Origin: Gammaproteobacteria bacterium
Lineage (GTDB): Bacteria; Pseudomonadota; Gammaproteobacteria; GRL18
Reading direction: 5' to 3'
Assembly: GCA_016744395.1 (NCBI GenBank)
Contig: JADGEK010000013.1
Span: 1-64,000 of the forward strand
DNA length: 64,000 bases
In this document: one piece after another, positions 18,604 to 28,431 of the stretch
Position numbering within the stretch: the first letter of the stretch is position 1
Layout of the letters: each line of letters starts with the position of its first letter
Made by a program: the position numbers and the translations under genes
The notes under the pieces: model-generated
The model's input: the letters and a program-made list of their open reading frames with translations, nothing else
Databases searched by the model: none
Told to the model about the DNA's origin: nothing

Positions 18604-19820
18604 TAACGTCTCTCCCTGATAGATGGTCTGGCACGTGAGCTATCAGAACTGTTTGAACGATATTTAGATGCGCTGTAATCAGATTGCTTGCTACCCTTCT
18701 GGTACTTATCACTACCCACTGGGTTATCATCTGTGACAGGCATGCTAATTGAACCCCGCATCATTTTATCTAAGGGTAAATACAATAGATTGTTACTGCC
18801 CTTAGTATCAATCATGACTTTACTGGTTTTACTGTAAACGACTTCCATAGCATCCAGATAGAGGCGATCACGAGTCACTTCCGGTGCTTTTTCATATTCC
18901 GTCAAAACACTTAAAAAGCGTGATGTCTCACCCTCAGCTTCTGCAATGACACGACCATTATAAGCTTGTGCACCAGCAACCTGACGCGCTGCAATACCGC
19001 GAGCTTTAGGTATGACATCATTACTATACGCTTGAGCTTCATTGATATAGCGCTCTTTATCTTCTCGCGCAGCATTCACATCTTCAAATGCATCTTGAAC
19101 CTGAAGGGGTGCCTTAGCACTTTGCAAGGTAAATCGAGTAATAATTAAACCAGTTTTATAGCGATCCAGAATTTTCTGAGCTAAAGAACCAATCTTAGAC
19201 GCAATATCACTACGTCCTTCCGTCAAAATGAAGTCCATTTCGTTTTTACCAACAATTTCACGCACGGCACTTTCTGAGACTTGTCTTAAAACCAGCCCAG
19301 GATCACGGACATTGAATAAGAAATGTTCTGCATTACTTACTTTGTATTGCACTGCCACTTTAATCTCAACAATGTTTTCATCTTTAGTCAACATGTGAGC
19401 TTCATGTTGATTACCACCAATGCTTAAGCTTCGTGAAGCACTGACATCAACCAACTGGTATTGCTGAATCCCTGGCACATACCATTGAAGACCTGCATCA
19501 ACCGTTTTATAAGCTTCTCCAAACTGGAGGACGACCGCTTTTTTACCTTGATCAACGGTATAAATACCAGATAAGGCCCAGACACCAAGAGCAATCACTC
19601 CAATGATGACATAGAGATATGTAGGTGGTGGGTTACTACCAAATCGATTGTCTCCAGAACCATTATTTCCAGAACCACCTTTTTTACCACCAAATAATTT
19701 ACCAATTTTATCATTGAGGTTTTTTATAACTTCGTCCAGATCAGGAGGACCTTGATCGTTGTTATTTTTATTTCCCCAAGGGTCATTGTTTTTTGGACCG
19801 CCAGGTTCATTCCAGGCCAT
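18603..19820 (-). CDS. hflK: HflK, SPFH-family regulator of FtsH protease
   Basis: Partner of HflC. It has a Gly/Asn/Pro-rich cytoplasmic N-terminus typical of HflK (MAWNEPGGPKNNDPWG), then DLDEVIKNLNDKIGKLFGG. One transmembrane helix (YLYVIIGVIALGVWALSGIY) is followed by the band-7 domain (VDQGKKAVVLQFGE) and a helical region (EAQAYSNDVIPKARG). The last ~40 residues are Ser/Arg-rich and probably disordered. The 405-residue length is usual. Confidence 0.97.
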   Translation of the reverse strand: MAWNEPGGPKNNDPWGNKNNNDQGPPDLDEVIKNLNDKIGKLFGGKKGGSGNNGSGDNRFGSNPPPTYLYVIIGVIALGVWALSGIYTVDQGKKAVVLQFGEAYKTVDAGLQWYVPGIQQYQLVDVSASRSLSIGGNQHEAHMLTKDENIVEIKVAVQYKVSNAEHFLFNVRDPGLVLRQVSESAVREIVGKNEMDFILTEGRSDIASKIGSLAQKILDRYKTGLIITRFTLQSAKAPLQVQDAFEDVNAAREDKERYINEAQAYSNDVIPKARGIAARQVAGAQAYNGRVIAEAEGETSRFLSVLTEYEKAPEVTRDRLYLDAMEVVYSKTSKVMIDTKGSNNLLYLPLDKMMRGSISMPVTDDNPVGSDKYQKGSKQSDYSASKYRSNSSDSSRARPSIRERR

Positions 19821-19994
19821 TTAATACTCCAATTTTGTTCATTATTCTCTCAAATAGGGAATAAACTTAAAAATCCTGTCACCAGGATGAATATTCTTAA
19901 TCCACTGCAAGACATGCGTTTAATATAAATGGTCTCTAAAACCAAGTACTCACGCAAGCTGTCTAACACTAAATAAAGTAAAATTTTATAGGAC

Positions 19995-21353
19995 TCAATC
20001 CGAGGTGTCTACCATTTTTTCATCAATTAATAAGTCACTAAAACCTGACTTCTTTGATAAGTAGTCAAAATCTCTTGATGTCGTTTCAATAGAAACGAAC
20101 CAATCACCTTCTTCATTGTAGTTTTCTTCCAGGATATCAACCCTGTTATATAAAATAGTTCGCCATTGGCCTGCATGAGCAGGTATTTTCAATTGCTTTT
20201 GTATTCTATTTTCGCTAAAAAAATCAGCAATGCTTTCTAATAACAAATCCATGCCATTGTTATTAGCAGCTGACAGCCAGACTCTTAATATATTGCCTGA
20301 TGGATCTCGCTCAATACGAGCACATTGTTCATTCAGTAAATCCACTTTGTTGTAGACCAGTAGCTGGGGTGTTTCCTCTGCACCAACTTGTTTCAACACT
20401 GAATTAACTTCTGCGATATGCTTGTCGCGGTTCTCGGCATGTGCATCAATCACATGCAATAACAAGTCTGCCTCACGAGTCTCCAATAAGGTTGCATGAA
20501 ATGCATCTACTAGATCATGGGGGAGATCACTGATAAAACCAACCGTATCAGCTAAAACCATTGATAAATTTTTAGGTAATTCAACACGACGTAAAGTGGG
20601 ATCCAGCGTTGCAAACAGTTGATCAGCAGTATAAACACTGGATTCAGTTAATTGATTGAAGAGTGTTGATTTACCCGCATTAGTATAACCAACCAATGAA
20701 ACAGTCGGTAGTTCTGCCCGTTGACGCGAACGACGACTCTGCTCGCGTTGTTTACGAACTTTTTCCAGACGTTTATTCAGTTGCTTAATGCGCATGCCCA
20801 GTAAGCGGCGATCGGTCTCCAGCTGTGTCTCACCAGGTCCGCGCAGGCCGATACCACCTTTCTGTCGTTCCAGATGAGTCCAGCCTCGAACTAATCGAGT
20901 TGTCATATGACTTAGTTGAGCCAATTCAACTTGTAATTTACCTTCATGGGAACGTGCTCTTTGAGCAAAAATATCCAGAATGAGTCCTGTTCTATCAAGT
21001 ACTCGACACTGCAGCATAATTTCAAGATTTCGTTCTTGTGCAGGAGAAAGCTGATGGTTGACCAATACGAGATCTGCTTCATAAAAGTCGACCGCTTCTT
21101 TGACTTCTTGAGCTTTACCTGTACCAATAAAATATTTGGCTTCAGGTTTATGACGCTTGCCTTTTATGAAAGACAAGGGTTCTGCTCCTGCAGACAACAC
21201 AAGGTCATAAAACTCACTTTGAGCTTCATCACGCAGGCTTGCGGCTTTTTTTAAAAGCCCTTCGCTGCTTGAAACAGAGGAATGATGGGAGATTGGGAAA
21301 TCGATATGTACCAGCAAGGCACGCTCCCCAGTTCCTACAGGACGATCAAACAA
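19995..21353 (-). CDS. hflX: ribosome-associated GTPase HflX (TTG start)
   Basis: A ribosome-splitting GTPase of the OBG-HflX family, linked to stress rescue of stalled ribosomes. The N-terminal HflX domain contains LVLVNHQLSPAQERNLE and GPGETQLETDRRLL. The G domain has P-loop GYTNAGKST, switch II DTVGFI and NKVD. The start is TTG at 21353, preceded by AAAGGGG. It aligns with the E. coli start (MFDRYDAGEQAVLVHI versus MFDRPVGTGERALLVHI), which supports the rare codon. It lies 220 bases after hfq. Confidence 0.95.
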   Translation of the reverse strand: MFDRPVGTGERALLVHIDFPISHHSSVSSSEGLLKKAASLRDEAQSEFYDLVLSAGAEPLSFIKGKRHKPEAKYFIGTGKAQEVKEAVDFYEADLVLVNHQLSPAQERNLEIMLQCRVLDRTGLILDIFAQRARSHEGKLQVELAQLSHMTTRLVRGWTHLERQKGGIGLRGPGETQLETDRRLLGMRIKQLNKRLEKVRKQREQSRRSRQRAELPTVSLVGYTNAGKSTLFNQLTESSVYTADQLFATLDPTLRRVELPKNLSMVLADTVGFISDLPHDLVDAFHATLLETREADLLLHVIDAHAENRDKHIAEVNSVLKQVGAEETPQLLVYNKVDLLNEQCARIERDPSGNILRVWLSAANNNGMDLLLESIADFFSENRIQKQLKIPAHAGQWRTILYNRVDILEENYNEEGDWFVSIETTSRDFDYLSKKSGFSDLLIDEKMVDTSD

Positions 21354-21574
21354 CGATACCCACCCCTTTATAAGCGATTCTTTTATGACATGTTTCAGTC
21401 AACAAAAAACAACCAAAAAACATGCGACCTAAGAAGGCATCTGTTTGATTACTGACATCCATTTTACTCAAACTCATAGCTTTTGTCATTTATAGCCAAA
21501 GCACTTTTGATCGTCAAAGTCTGATGTAGACAAGCAAAAAGAGGCAAAGCTATAGCAAACTGAACAATGGGAAC

Positions 21575-21826
21575 TTATGAGTTATTACCTGAGGTTGGTG
21601 CAGTCTCATCAGTCGCCAATTTGATATTTCTTGATGGGACAATAGTAGAGATCGCATGCTTATAGACCATTTGGCTTACAGCATTTTTTAACAATATAAC
21701 GAATTGGTCAAAAGATTCGACCTGGCCCTGAAGTTTGATACCATTAACGAGATAAATTGAGACGGGAACCCGCTCTTTTCTCAAAACGTTCAAATAAGGG
21801 TCTTGTAGCGCTTGCCCTTTACTCAT
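21575..21826 (-). CDS. hfq: RNA chaperone Hfq
   Basis: A hexameric Sm-like protein that pairs small RNAs with mRNAs. The 83-residue protein has Sm1 ([27 protein letters not shown]) and Sm2 ([13 protein letters not shown]; family YKHA), followed by a short Thr/Ser/Gly tail. The track begins at GTG 21832, but ATG 21826 has GGAG at 8 bases and gives [13 protein letters not shown], the usual N-terminus. It is flanked by miaA and hflX as in E. coli. Confidence 0.98.
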   Translation of the reverse strand: MSKGQALQDPYLNVLRKERVPVSIYLVNGIKLQGQVESFDQFVILLKNAVSQMVYKHAISTIVPSRNIKLATDETAPTSGNNS

Positions 21827-22264
21827 TTTCACTTCTCCTAATTATCATTTTTAGTATTATTTCCTTTAATGCGAGCCCACCCTCGTGCAACAACAAAAAG
21901 GGCAATCATTTTATAGTAAATGCGTATTCATGTATATAAGCGAATTACCATAAATGGTTAAAGCAAGCATTCCTCCTGCAAAATCACCTATTTTTCATAG
22001 ATTTTCTTTGAAATTAAAGCCCAAAGAGAAAATATTATGACAAAAACAAATCTACATCCCTAAAAACAGTAAAGCTGAGTAAAACAGTCATTTAATATAG
22101 ATAAGTTAAGCATTTTATATTCATTAATAAAAAATAAACATAGCGATATAATATGACTAACCAAGGGTAATCCCTTATTAATATGCAAATATGTCCAAGT
22201 GATTTGTAATTAGTAGTTTAGCATGTGCTTATATTTATGGTAAGTGACTTTTTGCACGTTCAAA
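21827..22264. other. 438-base gap between miaA and hfq
   Basis: AT-rich and without a supportable ORF. It should hold the hfq promoter(s) on the minus strand, since miaA is upstream. Only a small hairpin-like dyad (AAGGGTAATCCCTT near 22163-22176) stands out. No small-RNA gene could be supported by eye. Confidence 0.4.
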
Positions 22265-23227
22265 TCATTCTTTATTATTTTTAGTGAAACGACTTTTCAA
22301 AATAGGCTTAAGATACTCAAGGGCTTGTTCAAAAATATTATTATCTTCCGTCGCAATCCATAGAGCCTCTTCTTCTCTTCGTAACCAGGTCATTTGGCGT
22401 TTTGCAAATTGTCGAGTGATGGTGATTCCTCGCTCTATCATTTGCTCCTGAGTCATTTTTCCTTCCAGATGTTCCCATACTTGACGGTAGCCAACCGCTC
22501 TCATAGAGGGCAGAGACAAATCCAGATCGCCTCGCTTAAATAATTGCTGCACTTCTTCAATAAACCCTTGCTCAATCATCTTGTTGAAGCGAATGGCAAT
22601 ACGCTCTCTCAATAAGTCACGTGACTTAGGGGAAACAATAATTTTATAAGTCTCCCAAGGCAGTGCTTCAGCTAGACTTTCTTGTTGTAATTCAGTCATT
22701 GATTTGCCTGAAATCTCATAGACCTCCAATGCACGTTGTATTCGCTGAGGATCATTGGGGTGAATTCGCTTCGCTGCAATAGGATCAATGACCGCCAGTT
22801 TCTGGTGCATAAACTCTGCGCCATTGAGTTTGGCCTCAGCATCCAGCTTTGCACGTATAGCCTCATCAGCTTTGGGCAACTCAGAAAGCCCGTACAATAA
22901 ACTGCGGTGGTAAAGCATCGTACCCCCCACTAATAAGGGTATTTTATTTCTACGATGAATGTCTTCCATTGTTTTTAAGGCATCAGCTCTGAAACTGGCA
23001 GTCGAATAAGCCTGGGCAGGATCTAAAAAATCGATTAAGTGATGAGGTGCTGCGGCCAATTCATCTTTCGTGGGTTTAGCGGTACCAATATTCATGTCTT
23101 TATACACTAAAGCAGAATCAACACTAATGATTTCAAAAGGATAGTTTTTCACCAACTCAATGGCCAGATCAGTTTTTCCTGAAGCGGTTGGCCCCATGAT
23201 AAATACTGCAGCAGGTTGTTTTGTCAT
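22265..23227 (-). CDS. miaA: tRNA dimethylallyltransferase MiaA
   Basis: Transfers a dimethylallyl group to A37 of tRNAs reading UNN codons. The P-loop is [11 protein letters not shown]. Family motifs [45 protein letters not shown] and the C-terminal [14 protein letters not shown] are present. The 320-residue length is normal. It sits between mutL (87 bases upstream) and hfq on the same strand. Confidence 0.98.
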   Translation of the reverse strand: MTKQPAAVFIMGPTASGKTDLAIELVKNYPFEIISVDSALVYKDMNIGTAKPTKDELAAAPHHLIDFLDPAQAYSTASFRADALKTMEDIHRRNKIPLLVGGTMLYHRSLLYGLSELPKADEAIRAKLDAEAKLNGAEFMHQKLAVIDPIAAKRIHPNDPQRIQRALEVYEISGKSMTELQQESLAEALPWETYKIIVSPKSRDLLRERIAIRFNKMIEQGFIEEVQQLFKRGDLDLSLPSMRAVGYRQVWEHLEGKMTQEQMIERGITITRQFAKRQMTWLRREEEALWIATEDNNIFEQALEYLKPILKSRFTKNNKE

Positions 23228-23314
23228 TATTTGTACTTTTACTCATTGATTGGTTAATTTCTTCATCTTTACTCTCATAGCAAAGACAATACGTTTAATG
23301 TCGCGACTCCACAC

Positions 23315-25207
23315 CTAAAAGAGTCGGTCTAATCTGGACTCATCAAAAACCTTCCAAACAGCCTTTTGATTGACTAAAGCCTGTTCTATACCCGATTGAT
23401 TCACCCAATCAGATAGCATTTTCAATAGAACAGCCTGTTCTGCAAGTGCAAGCACTTCAGAGTTTACTGAGTTGATAAGCAATTCTAATAGTTTAGAATC
23501 ATCAATATCCTCATTATTTCTAATCATCATAGAAATAGGACTAATCAAGAGCTGTATCTCAATTGCACAGCCTGGAATCCCCTGCAAAGAAGGCAAGCTC
23601 CTTATCATCAAACTCTCTTTACCCAATTGACTTAATTCCATCCCCCATTGTTCGAGCCTGTCTTGATGCTCAAGTAAAGAAACAATTTCTGAATTCTCCA
23701 ATGTCAGAGTTTCAGGTATCAATAACGGCACTGGCTGACCAGTATGAAAGTGTTTCATTAATAAAAATTGTTGCGCTCTTTTAATATGAGTGATAAAAAT
23801 CTGGGCACTGTCCTCAGTGGCATCAGCTTTATCAGGAAAACGTTGGCTCATCAAATATTTAGGAATTAAGCAACCAAGAGACGTACCAAAATAAGATTGA
23901 GATTTTTTTGTAACGGATTCGTGCCGACTAAGCTCATTATCTTTGTTTGAATTTGGCACACCATACAATCGTTGCAAGCCATCGAGCTGCTCAGCTATCT
24001 GATTTTCATTCAATGATGACCGTATTTGTGGCTGATAACTCTTTTTAAAAGATTGCTGATGTTCATCGCTGTGCTGGCTGACCCCCTCCTCGCCTGGCCC
24101 TTTTGCAGTCTGAATTTTCTGGGCCACTGATTCAGACGCCATTGGCTCAGAAACTGAATGGACATTGTCTGGGAAAAGAGCTTGTTTCAATGCACTAAAA
24201 ATAAAATCATGAATTAACCGAGATTCTCTGAAACGGACTTCATGTTTTGTTGGGTGTACATTAACATCCACCTGTTTGGGATCAATTTCCAAATAGAGCA
24301 AATACGCTGAAAAGCTATCCTCAGGTAACAGTTCCTGATAAGCCTGCCTCAAAGCATGATTAACGAGCTTATCTTTTATATAGCGACCATTGACATAGAA
24401 ATATTGCCAGTCCGACTGTTTTCGATGCCACTGAGGTGAGCTAATCCAACCCCATAAGCGTAAGGTTCCCATACTGCTGAAATGATCGGAACTAAAATCT
24501 ACCTTATTGGCATGAGATAAAAAATCAGGTGAGAATAGTTTGCTGATACGCTGGATAATGGCTTTTTCTGTAAGCGCTTTAGGCAGATTTCTTAATAACT
24601 TTTTGTTATGAGTCAGTTTAAAAGCAATATCAAATTGGCTCAGAGCTATGCGTTTTACAATATCATCGATATGCCTGAATTCAGTTTTGACCGTTCTCAT
24701 AAACTTGCGTCTTGCAGGCGTGTTAAAAAACAAATCCCGCACATCAACAGTCGTTCCCTGAGCATGAGCAACGGGTTCAGTCTCAGCGGTATAATTAGCA
24801 AAATCATTGTCAGTGCCTGTATTAATCATCCAGGCTTGTTCTTGTTCGGCCTGTTTACTCTTTATCGATAATTTAGACACCGCACTGACACTGGCTAAAG
24901 CTTCACCACGGAACCCCAGGCTCATAATTTTCTCTAATTCACTGAGCGTTTGTAATTTACTCGTTGCATGGCGTGTGACAGCCAAAGCCAAATCATCTTT
25001 ATCAATGCCCTGACCATCATCGGTTATACGGATCAAGGTGCTGCCCCCTCGATCGATTTCAATATGAATTTGTTGGCTATGGGCATCAATTGCATTTTCC
25101 AACAATTCTTTAACCACAGAAGCAGGCCGTTCGACGACTTCACCTGCAGCAATCTGGTTCGCCAATTGTAAACTTAGAGGTTTTATGCGAGAGCTAACGA
25201 TGTTCAC
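23315..25207 (-). CDS. mutL: DNA mismatch repair protein MutL (GTG start)
   Basis: A GHKL ATPase that couples MutS mismatch recognition to strand incision. Residues ~1-335 contain LANQIAAGEVVERPASVVKELLENAIDA, DDGQGI, GFRGEALASVSAV, the TTVDVRDLFFNTPARRKF loop and DVNVHPTKHEVRF. A low-complexity linker (~340-440) leads to the C-terminal dimerisation domain. I see no DQHA(X)2E(X)4E endonuclease motif, consistent with a MutH- or Dam-type lineage. Start is GTG at 25207; GGA is very close, so initiation may be weak. In many gammaproteobacteria amiB is directly upstream; here it lies 26 kb away. Confidence 0.96.
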   Translation of the reverse strand: MNIVSSRIKPLSLQLANQIAAGEVVERPASVVKELLENAIDAHSQQIHIEIDRGGSTLIRITDDGQGIDKDDLALAVTRHATSKLQTLSELEKIMSLGFRGEALASVSAVSKLSIKSKQAEQEQAWMINTGTDNDFANYTAETEPVAHAQGTTVDVRDLFFNTPARRKFMRTVKTEFRHIDDIVKRIALSQFDIAFKLTHNKKLLRNLPKALTEKAIIQRISKLFSPDFLSHANKVDFSSDHFSSMGTLRLWGWISSPQWHRKQSDWQYFYVNGRYIKDKLVNHALRQAYQELLPEDSFSAYLLYLEIDPKQVDVNVHPTKHEVRFRESRLIHDFIFSALKQALFPDNVHSVSEPMASESVAQKIQTAKGPGEEGVSQHSDEHQQSFKKSYQPQIRSSLNENQIAEQLDGLQRLYGVPNSNKDNELSRHESVTKKSQSYFGTSLGCLIPKYLMSQRFPDKADATEDSAQIFITHIKRAQQFLLMKHFHTGQPVPLLIPETLTLENSEIVSLLEHQDRLEQWGMELSQLGKESLMIRSLPSLQGIPGCAIEIQLLISPISMMIRNNEDIDDSKLLELLINSVNSEVLALAEQAVLLKMLSDWVNQSGIEQALVNQKAVWKVFDESRLDRLF

Positions 25208-25265
25208 TCCTAATAATTATTAAAAAAAGAATTTCACTGAATACACTGTGTTATCGAGCAATGAA

Positions 25266-25625
25266 TTAGTCCGTATACATTGCTTTATCATCATTCAAAC
25301 GTAACCAGCCTTTCACAATGCGATAGATAACCCAGATATAATTAATAAAGAGTATGCCAAAACCAATGACCACATAAGCAAGTATGCCTCCAATAATTCC
25401 CCAGAGTAAGCTGAACCAGAAAGTTCTTATTTGCCAGCGAAAATGCGATTCAGCTAAAGAGCCTTCAACATCCGATTTTTTTACATAATTAATAATAACT
25501 GCAATGAAAAATGGAAATGCAGTAAAAACAGCAACCGCCTGGAGGAGATAAACCAAATTAGTGATATTTTTATGAGTCTGTGATGTATTTTCACTCACCT
25601 GACTCGAAGGGAACTGGGCATCCAT
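25266..25625 (-). CDS. DUF4870-like small membrane protein
   Basis: A 119-residue protein with a polar N-terminus (~20 residues) and about three hydrophobic segments (NLVYLLQAVAVFTAFPFFIAVIINYV, FWFSLLWGIIGGILAYVVIGFGILF, YIWVIYRIVKGWLRL). The pattern, with SHFRWQIRTFWFS between helices and a terminal RIVKGWLRL, is that of DUF4870/Tic20-like membrane proteins of unknown function. It lies 58 bases upstream of mutL on the same strand. Confidence 0.7.
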   Translation of the reverse strand: MDAQFPSSQVSENTSQTHKNITNLVYLLQAVAVFTAFPFFIAVIINYVKKSDVEGSLAESHFRWQIRTFWFSLLWGIIGGILAYVVIGFGILFINYIWVIYRIVKGWLRLNDDKAMYTD

Positions 25626-25759
25626 TAGAACGTTTTCTCTTAAAATTAATTGATGATTTTTTCTATTACTGATCAGAAAAATATTTTATCATATTCAATT
25701 CATTTAAAATCAAATTTATCCTATAAACGTTTGTATCTATACCCGTGATATTTGGAAAT

Positions 25760-26938
25760 ATGAATATATTAATTGCCCCTGATTCATTCAAAGGCAGCTT
25801 AAGTGCCCAACAATTTTGTCAAATTGCAGCCAGGCAAACCAAACAGGCTCAACCCAATGTGACTGTTTATCAAATGCCATTAGCTGATGGTGGTGAGGGC
25901 ACTATTGATGCCATTCTAGCCAACTCCTCTGGCAGACGCCTATCAAAGACAGTTAAAAACCCTCTGGGGGCAGAAATTTCAGCTCAATATGCCATTCTGG
26001 AATCATCACACACAGCAGTCATAGAAATGGCTCAAGCTTCAGGCCTGCCTCTTCTAAGCCCTAAAGAAATGAATCCAATGCTGACATCCAGCTTTGGAAC
26101 AGGCGAATTAATTAAAGCAGCTTTAGATAATGGTTGTCGACAGTTTATTATTGGTTTAGGCGGAAGTGCCACCAATGATGGTGGCGCTGGTATGTTACAG
26201 GCATTGGGTGCACAGTTTTTTGATGCTCAAGAACAAGCGATCTCTATTTGCGGTCAAAGCCTTAAACAGATTGAACGGATTGATTTAACGCTTTTTGACT
26301 CACGAATTAAAGACAGTACAATCATTATGGCTGGAGACGTGACCAACCCATTGCTTGGAAAAGAGGGGGCGACCTTCACTTATGGCCCTCAAAAAGGGGC
26401 TGATCCACAGATGCTCGCTGAACTTGAAGCGGGAATGAAGCATTTTGCGCTAAAAACAACCGAATGTTTCACTTTAGATGCTCCCCTATTGAAAAAATTA
26501 AGTGGAATACCAGGAGCAGGTGCGGCAGGTGGTATGGGCTACGCTTTGATGGCCTATGGCCAAGCAACCATGACAAGTGGCTTTGAACTGATTGCGGAAT
26601 TTGCTGAACTGGATGAGAAAATCAACTCAATTAAAACCAGACCTGATTTAATTATCACGGGAGAAGGATGTTTTGATAAACAAAGTCTGCAGGGTAAATT
26701 AGTAGGCCGCTTAATTCAACGTTCAGATAAACATCAAATTCCAATATTAATAATCTGTGGGATAATAGAAAATAATATGAAAGAACTCAGCAAAAACATC
26801 AGCGCTTTCAGCCTGTGCAATGGTTCTATTTCAAAGGAATATGCAATGAAAAATTCAGTGCACTTATTGGAAGAGCTACTTGAAAAATTGCTACCCAATT
26901 TACTTGAAACAATGTTGATTCAAGATAAAACCAGATAG
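25760..26938 (+). CDS. glycerate kinase (type 1, GarK/GlxK family)
   Basis: Phosphorylates D-glycerate, usually to 2-phosphoglycerate in this family. The protein begins MNILIAPDSFKGSLSA and has PLADGGEGTIDA, GLGGSATNDGGAGMLQALGA, GPQKGA, GAAGGMGYAL and DLIITGEGCFDKQS, all diagnostic. The track starts at GTG 25745, but ATG 25760 with GGA just upstream matches the family N-terminus (392 residues). The gene stands alone. With glcDEF (44-48 kb) and the glyoxylate aminotransferase (48.6 kb) it could close a glycolate-to-glycerate route if a hydroxypyruvate or tartronate semialdehyde reductase exists elsewhere. Confidence 0.93.
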   Translation: MNILIAPDSFKGSLSAQQFCQIAARQTKQAQPNVTVYQMPLADGGEGTIDAILANSSGRRLSKTVKNPLGAEISAQYAILESSHTAVIEMAQASGLPLLSPKEMNPMLTSSFGTGELIKAALDNGCRQFIIGLGGSATNDGGAGMLQALGAQFFDAQEQAISICGQSLKQIERIDLTLFDSRIKDSTIIMAGDVTNPLLGKEGATFTYGPQKGADPQMLAELEAGMKHFALKTTECFTLDAPLLKKLSGIPGAGAAGGMGYALMAYGQATMTSGFELIAEFAELDEKINSIKTRPDLIITGEGCFDKQSLQGKLVGRLIQRSDKHQIPILIICGIIENNMKELSKNISAFSLCNGSISKEYAMKNSVHLLEELLEKLLPNLLETMLIQDKTR

Positions 26939-26967
26939 ACAAATAAAGAATATAAAAAATTTACAGT

Positions 26968-27606
26968 CTAATGGCTTATGGCATCAGAGTCACATAAAGG
27001 CCAACCATATCCCCATCGCCATGACTGATTGGTACAAGGAATACCGCCAATTCGCACTGCTCGATACATCAACTCTGAAATGGTAAGATACAACCCATTA
27101 ACCTGGCTTTCAGACAGACCATAAACATCCTCAAGCACTTTCGAACGTCCAACGCTTGTCTCAGCAACACAAATTTTCAAATTTAAATCAGCATTTTTAC
27201 GCCGCTTAAAGCTTTCGCTTGCAGACATTGTCCCCGCACTGCCAACATGATAATGCTTGTCATGAGCAACACAACATTCATACCATGGTGGTTGTTTTCC
27301 ATGACGAGCAGCAAATTCAGGAAATTCAGCAGCAATTTTTTCCCAGGCAAAGGAGAGCCCTCCACTACAACCATCTGTCGTAAAATCACTCATAGCGGCA
27401 TCTTTTTTCTCAATACGAGCTAAAAATCGTTCATGACGATAGAGCTCCAGTTTTTGCTCCAACTTATCCATAGTTTCTGAACTTGATTGCTTGACCGTTG
27501 TTGTATCAGGTACATCGGCCGCTTGAGTGACCAACAAAAAAAGGCTCATAAGACTAAATATGAAGCGCTGAGAAATCATTATCGTTAAACGAGTTTTGCT
27601 ATTCAT
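26968..27606 (-). CDS. secreted phospholipase A2-like protein
   Basis: A 212-residue exported protein with a signal peptide (hydrophobic FIFSLMSLFLLVTQA, cleavage probably after Ala-Asp region). The core has DGCSGGLS, then ECCVAHDKHYHVG. CC-x-AHD-x-HY resembles the PLA2 catalytic motif CCxxHDxC, where the His-Asp dyad acts with bound calcium. A further Cys lies in LKICVAE and others near the C-terminus, so disulfides are likely. Substrate is unknown: it could be a lipase or an inactive relative. The start at 27606 has AGG at 11 bases. Confidence 0.65.
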   Translation of the reverse strand: MNSKTRLTIMISQRFIFSLMSLFLLVTQAADVPDTTTVKQSSSETMDKLEQKLELYRHERFLARIEKKDAAMSDFTTDGCSGGLSFAWEKIAAEFPEFAARHGKQPPWYECCVAHDKHYHVGSAGTMSASESFKRRKNADLNLKICVAETSVGRSKVLEDVYGLSESQVNGLYLTISELMYRAVRIGGIPCTNQSWRWGYGWPLCDSDAISH

Positions 27607-27791
27607 ATTATTTTAACCTGAGATCTGGATAAAAATCCAAACAAGGAATCATTAAAATTTCTGGAACAACATGCAAACTGTTCATTCACATTCAATAATG
27701 ATTTTTTTAGAATAAAAGTTTGCTCTTAAAATAGTGGATAGAATAACACCTTACAAATCATTATTCTTGTAAAAAATCTGCTAAACAACGC

Positions 27792-28088
27792 CTAAGTTCT
27801 ACTTTCATTGCAGGACTTGTAGATTGACTGAAGCGCCTTTTCCTTATCATTAAACTGGAATCCTTGCTCAGAATAATACACGTAAATCGTTTTGCCTACA
27901 CTAGAAGGAATTTCATCCGCTAGTGCCCGCATTTCCTCTAGAGTCATTCCAGACTGTTTATTGATAACCGACTGTTCAGCGACTTCTGCAGCAAAATCAC
28001 AATCAAAAACGGACTCATCGACAGTAAATGTCGATGCATTTGCAAAGCTAGTGGCCAATAGACAGACCGCTAAAGTTAAATATTTCAA
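27792..28088 (-). CDS. small secreted protein of unknown function (TTG start)
   Basis: The track starts at 28106, but the TTG at 28088 has GGAG at 6 bases and gives MKYLTLAVCLLATSFANA, a textbook signal peptide cleaved after ANA. The mature part (~80 residues) has two Cys (VFDCDF and SKSC-like KSCNES), which could form a disulfide. No family recognised. It lies alone between the PLA2-like gene and the caspase fusion. Confidence 0.6.
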   Translation of the reverse strand: MKYLTLAVCLLATSFANASTFTVDESVFDCDFAAEVAEQSVINKQSGMTLEEMRALADEIPSSVGKTIYVYYSEQGFQFNDKEKALQSIYKSCNESRT

Positions 28089-28431
28089 AATAATCTCCAA
28101 TAACATACAATATTAGAGTTTAATTATATAGATTGGGCAGTTTTAATCTGTGACTTTATTACACAAAAGCCAAAAAATGATCAAACCTCAAGACAATCCT
28201 CAAATTTTTCTGAATACTCTTTAGTGCTGCTCTGTTACCTTGTTATTTGGCATTAGATTCTAAAACCGTTTAAAATCATTAAATTAGTAAAACATTTCGT
28301 TGTTCTTTAGTTATTGAACATAAGAATAGTGTATAATATTTGAACATCTATAAAGGAATTATGCCTCATTAAAGGTTGTTATTAGATGGATACAAATTAT
28401 TATATTAATAAGAATTTAGGCTGAGGGATAA
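28089..28431. other. 343-base gap upstream of the caspase-FGE gene
   Basis: AT-rich, with no gene. A TATAAT at 28332-28337 about 95 bases before the next start is a likely -10, but no good -35 at 16-18 bases is seen. The start at 28432 has GAGGGA 5 bases upstream. Confidence 0.35.
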
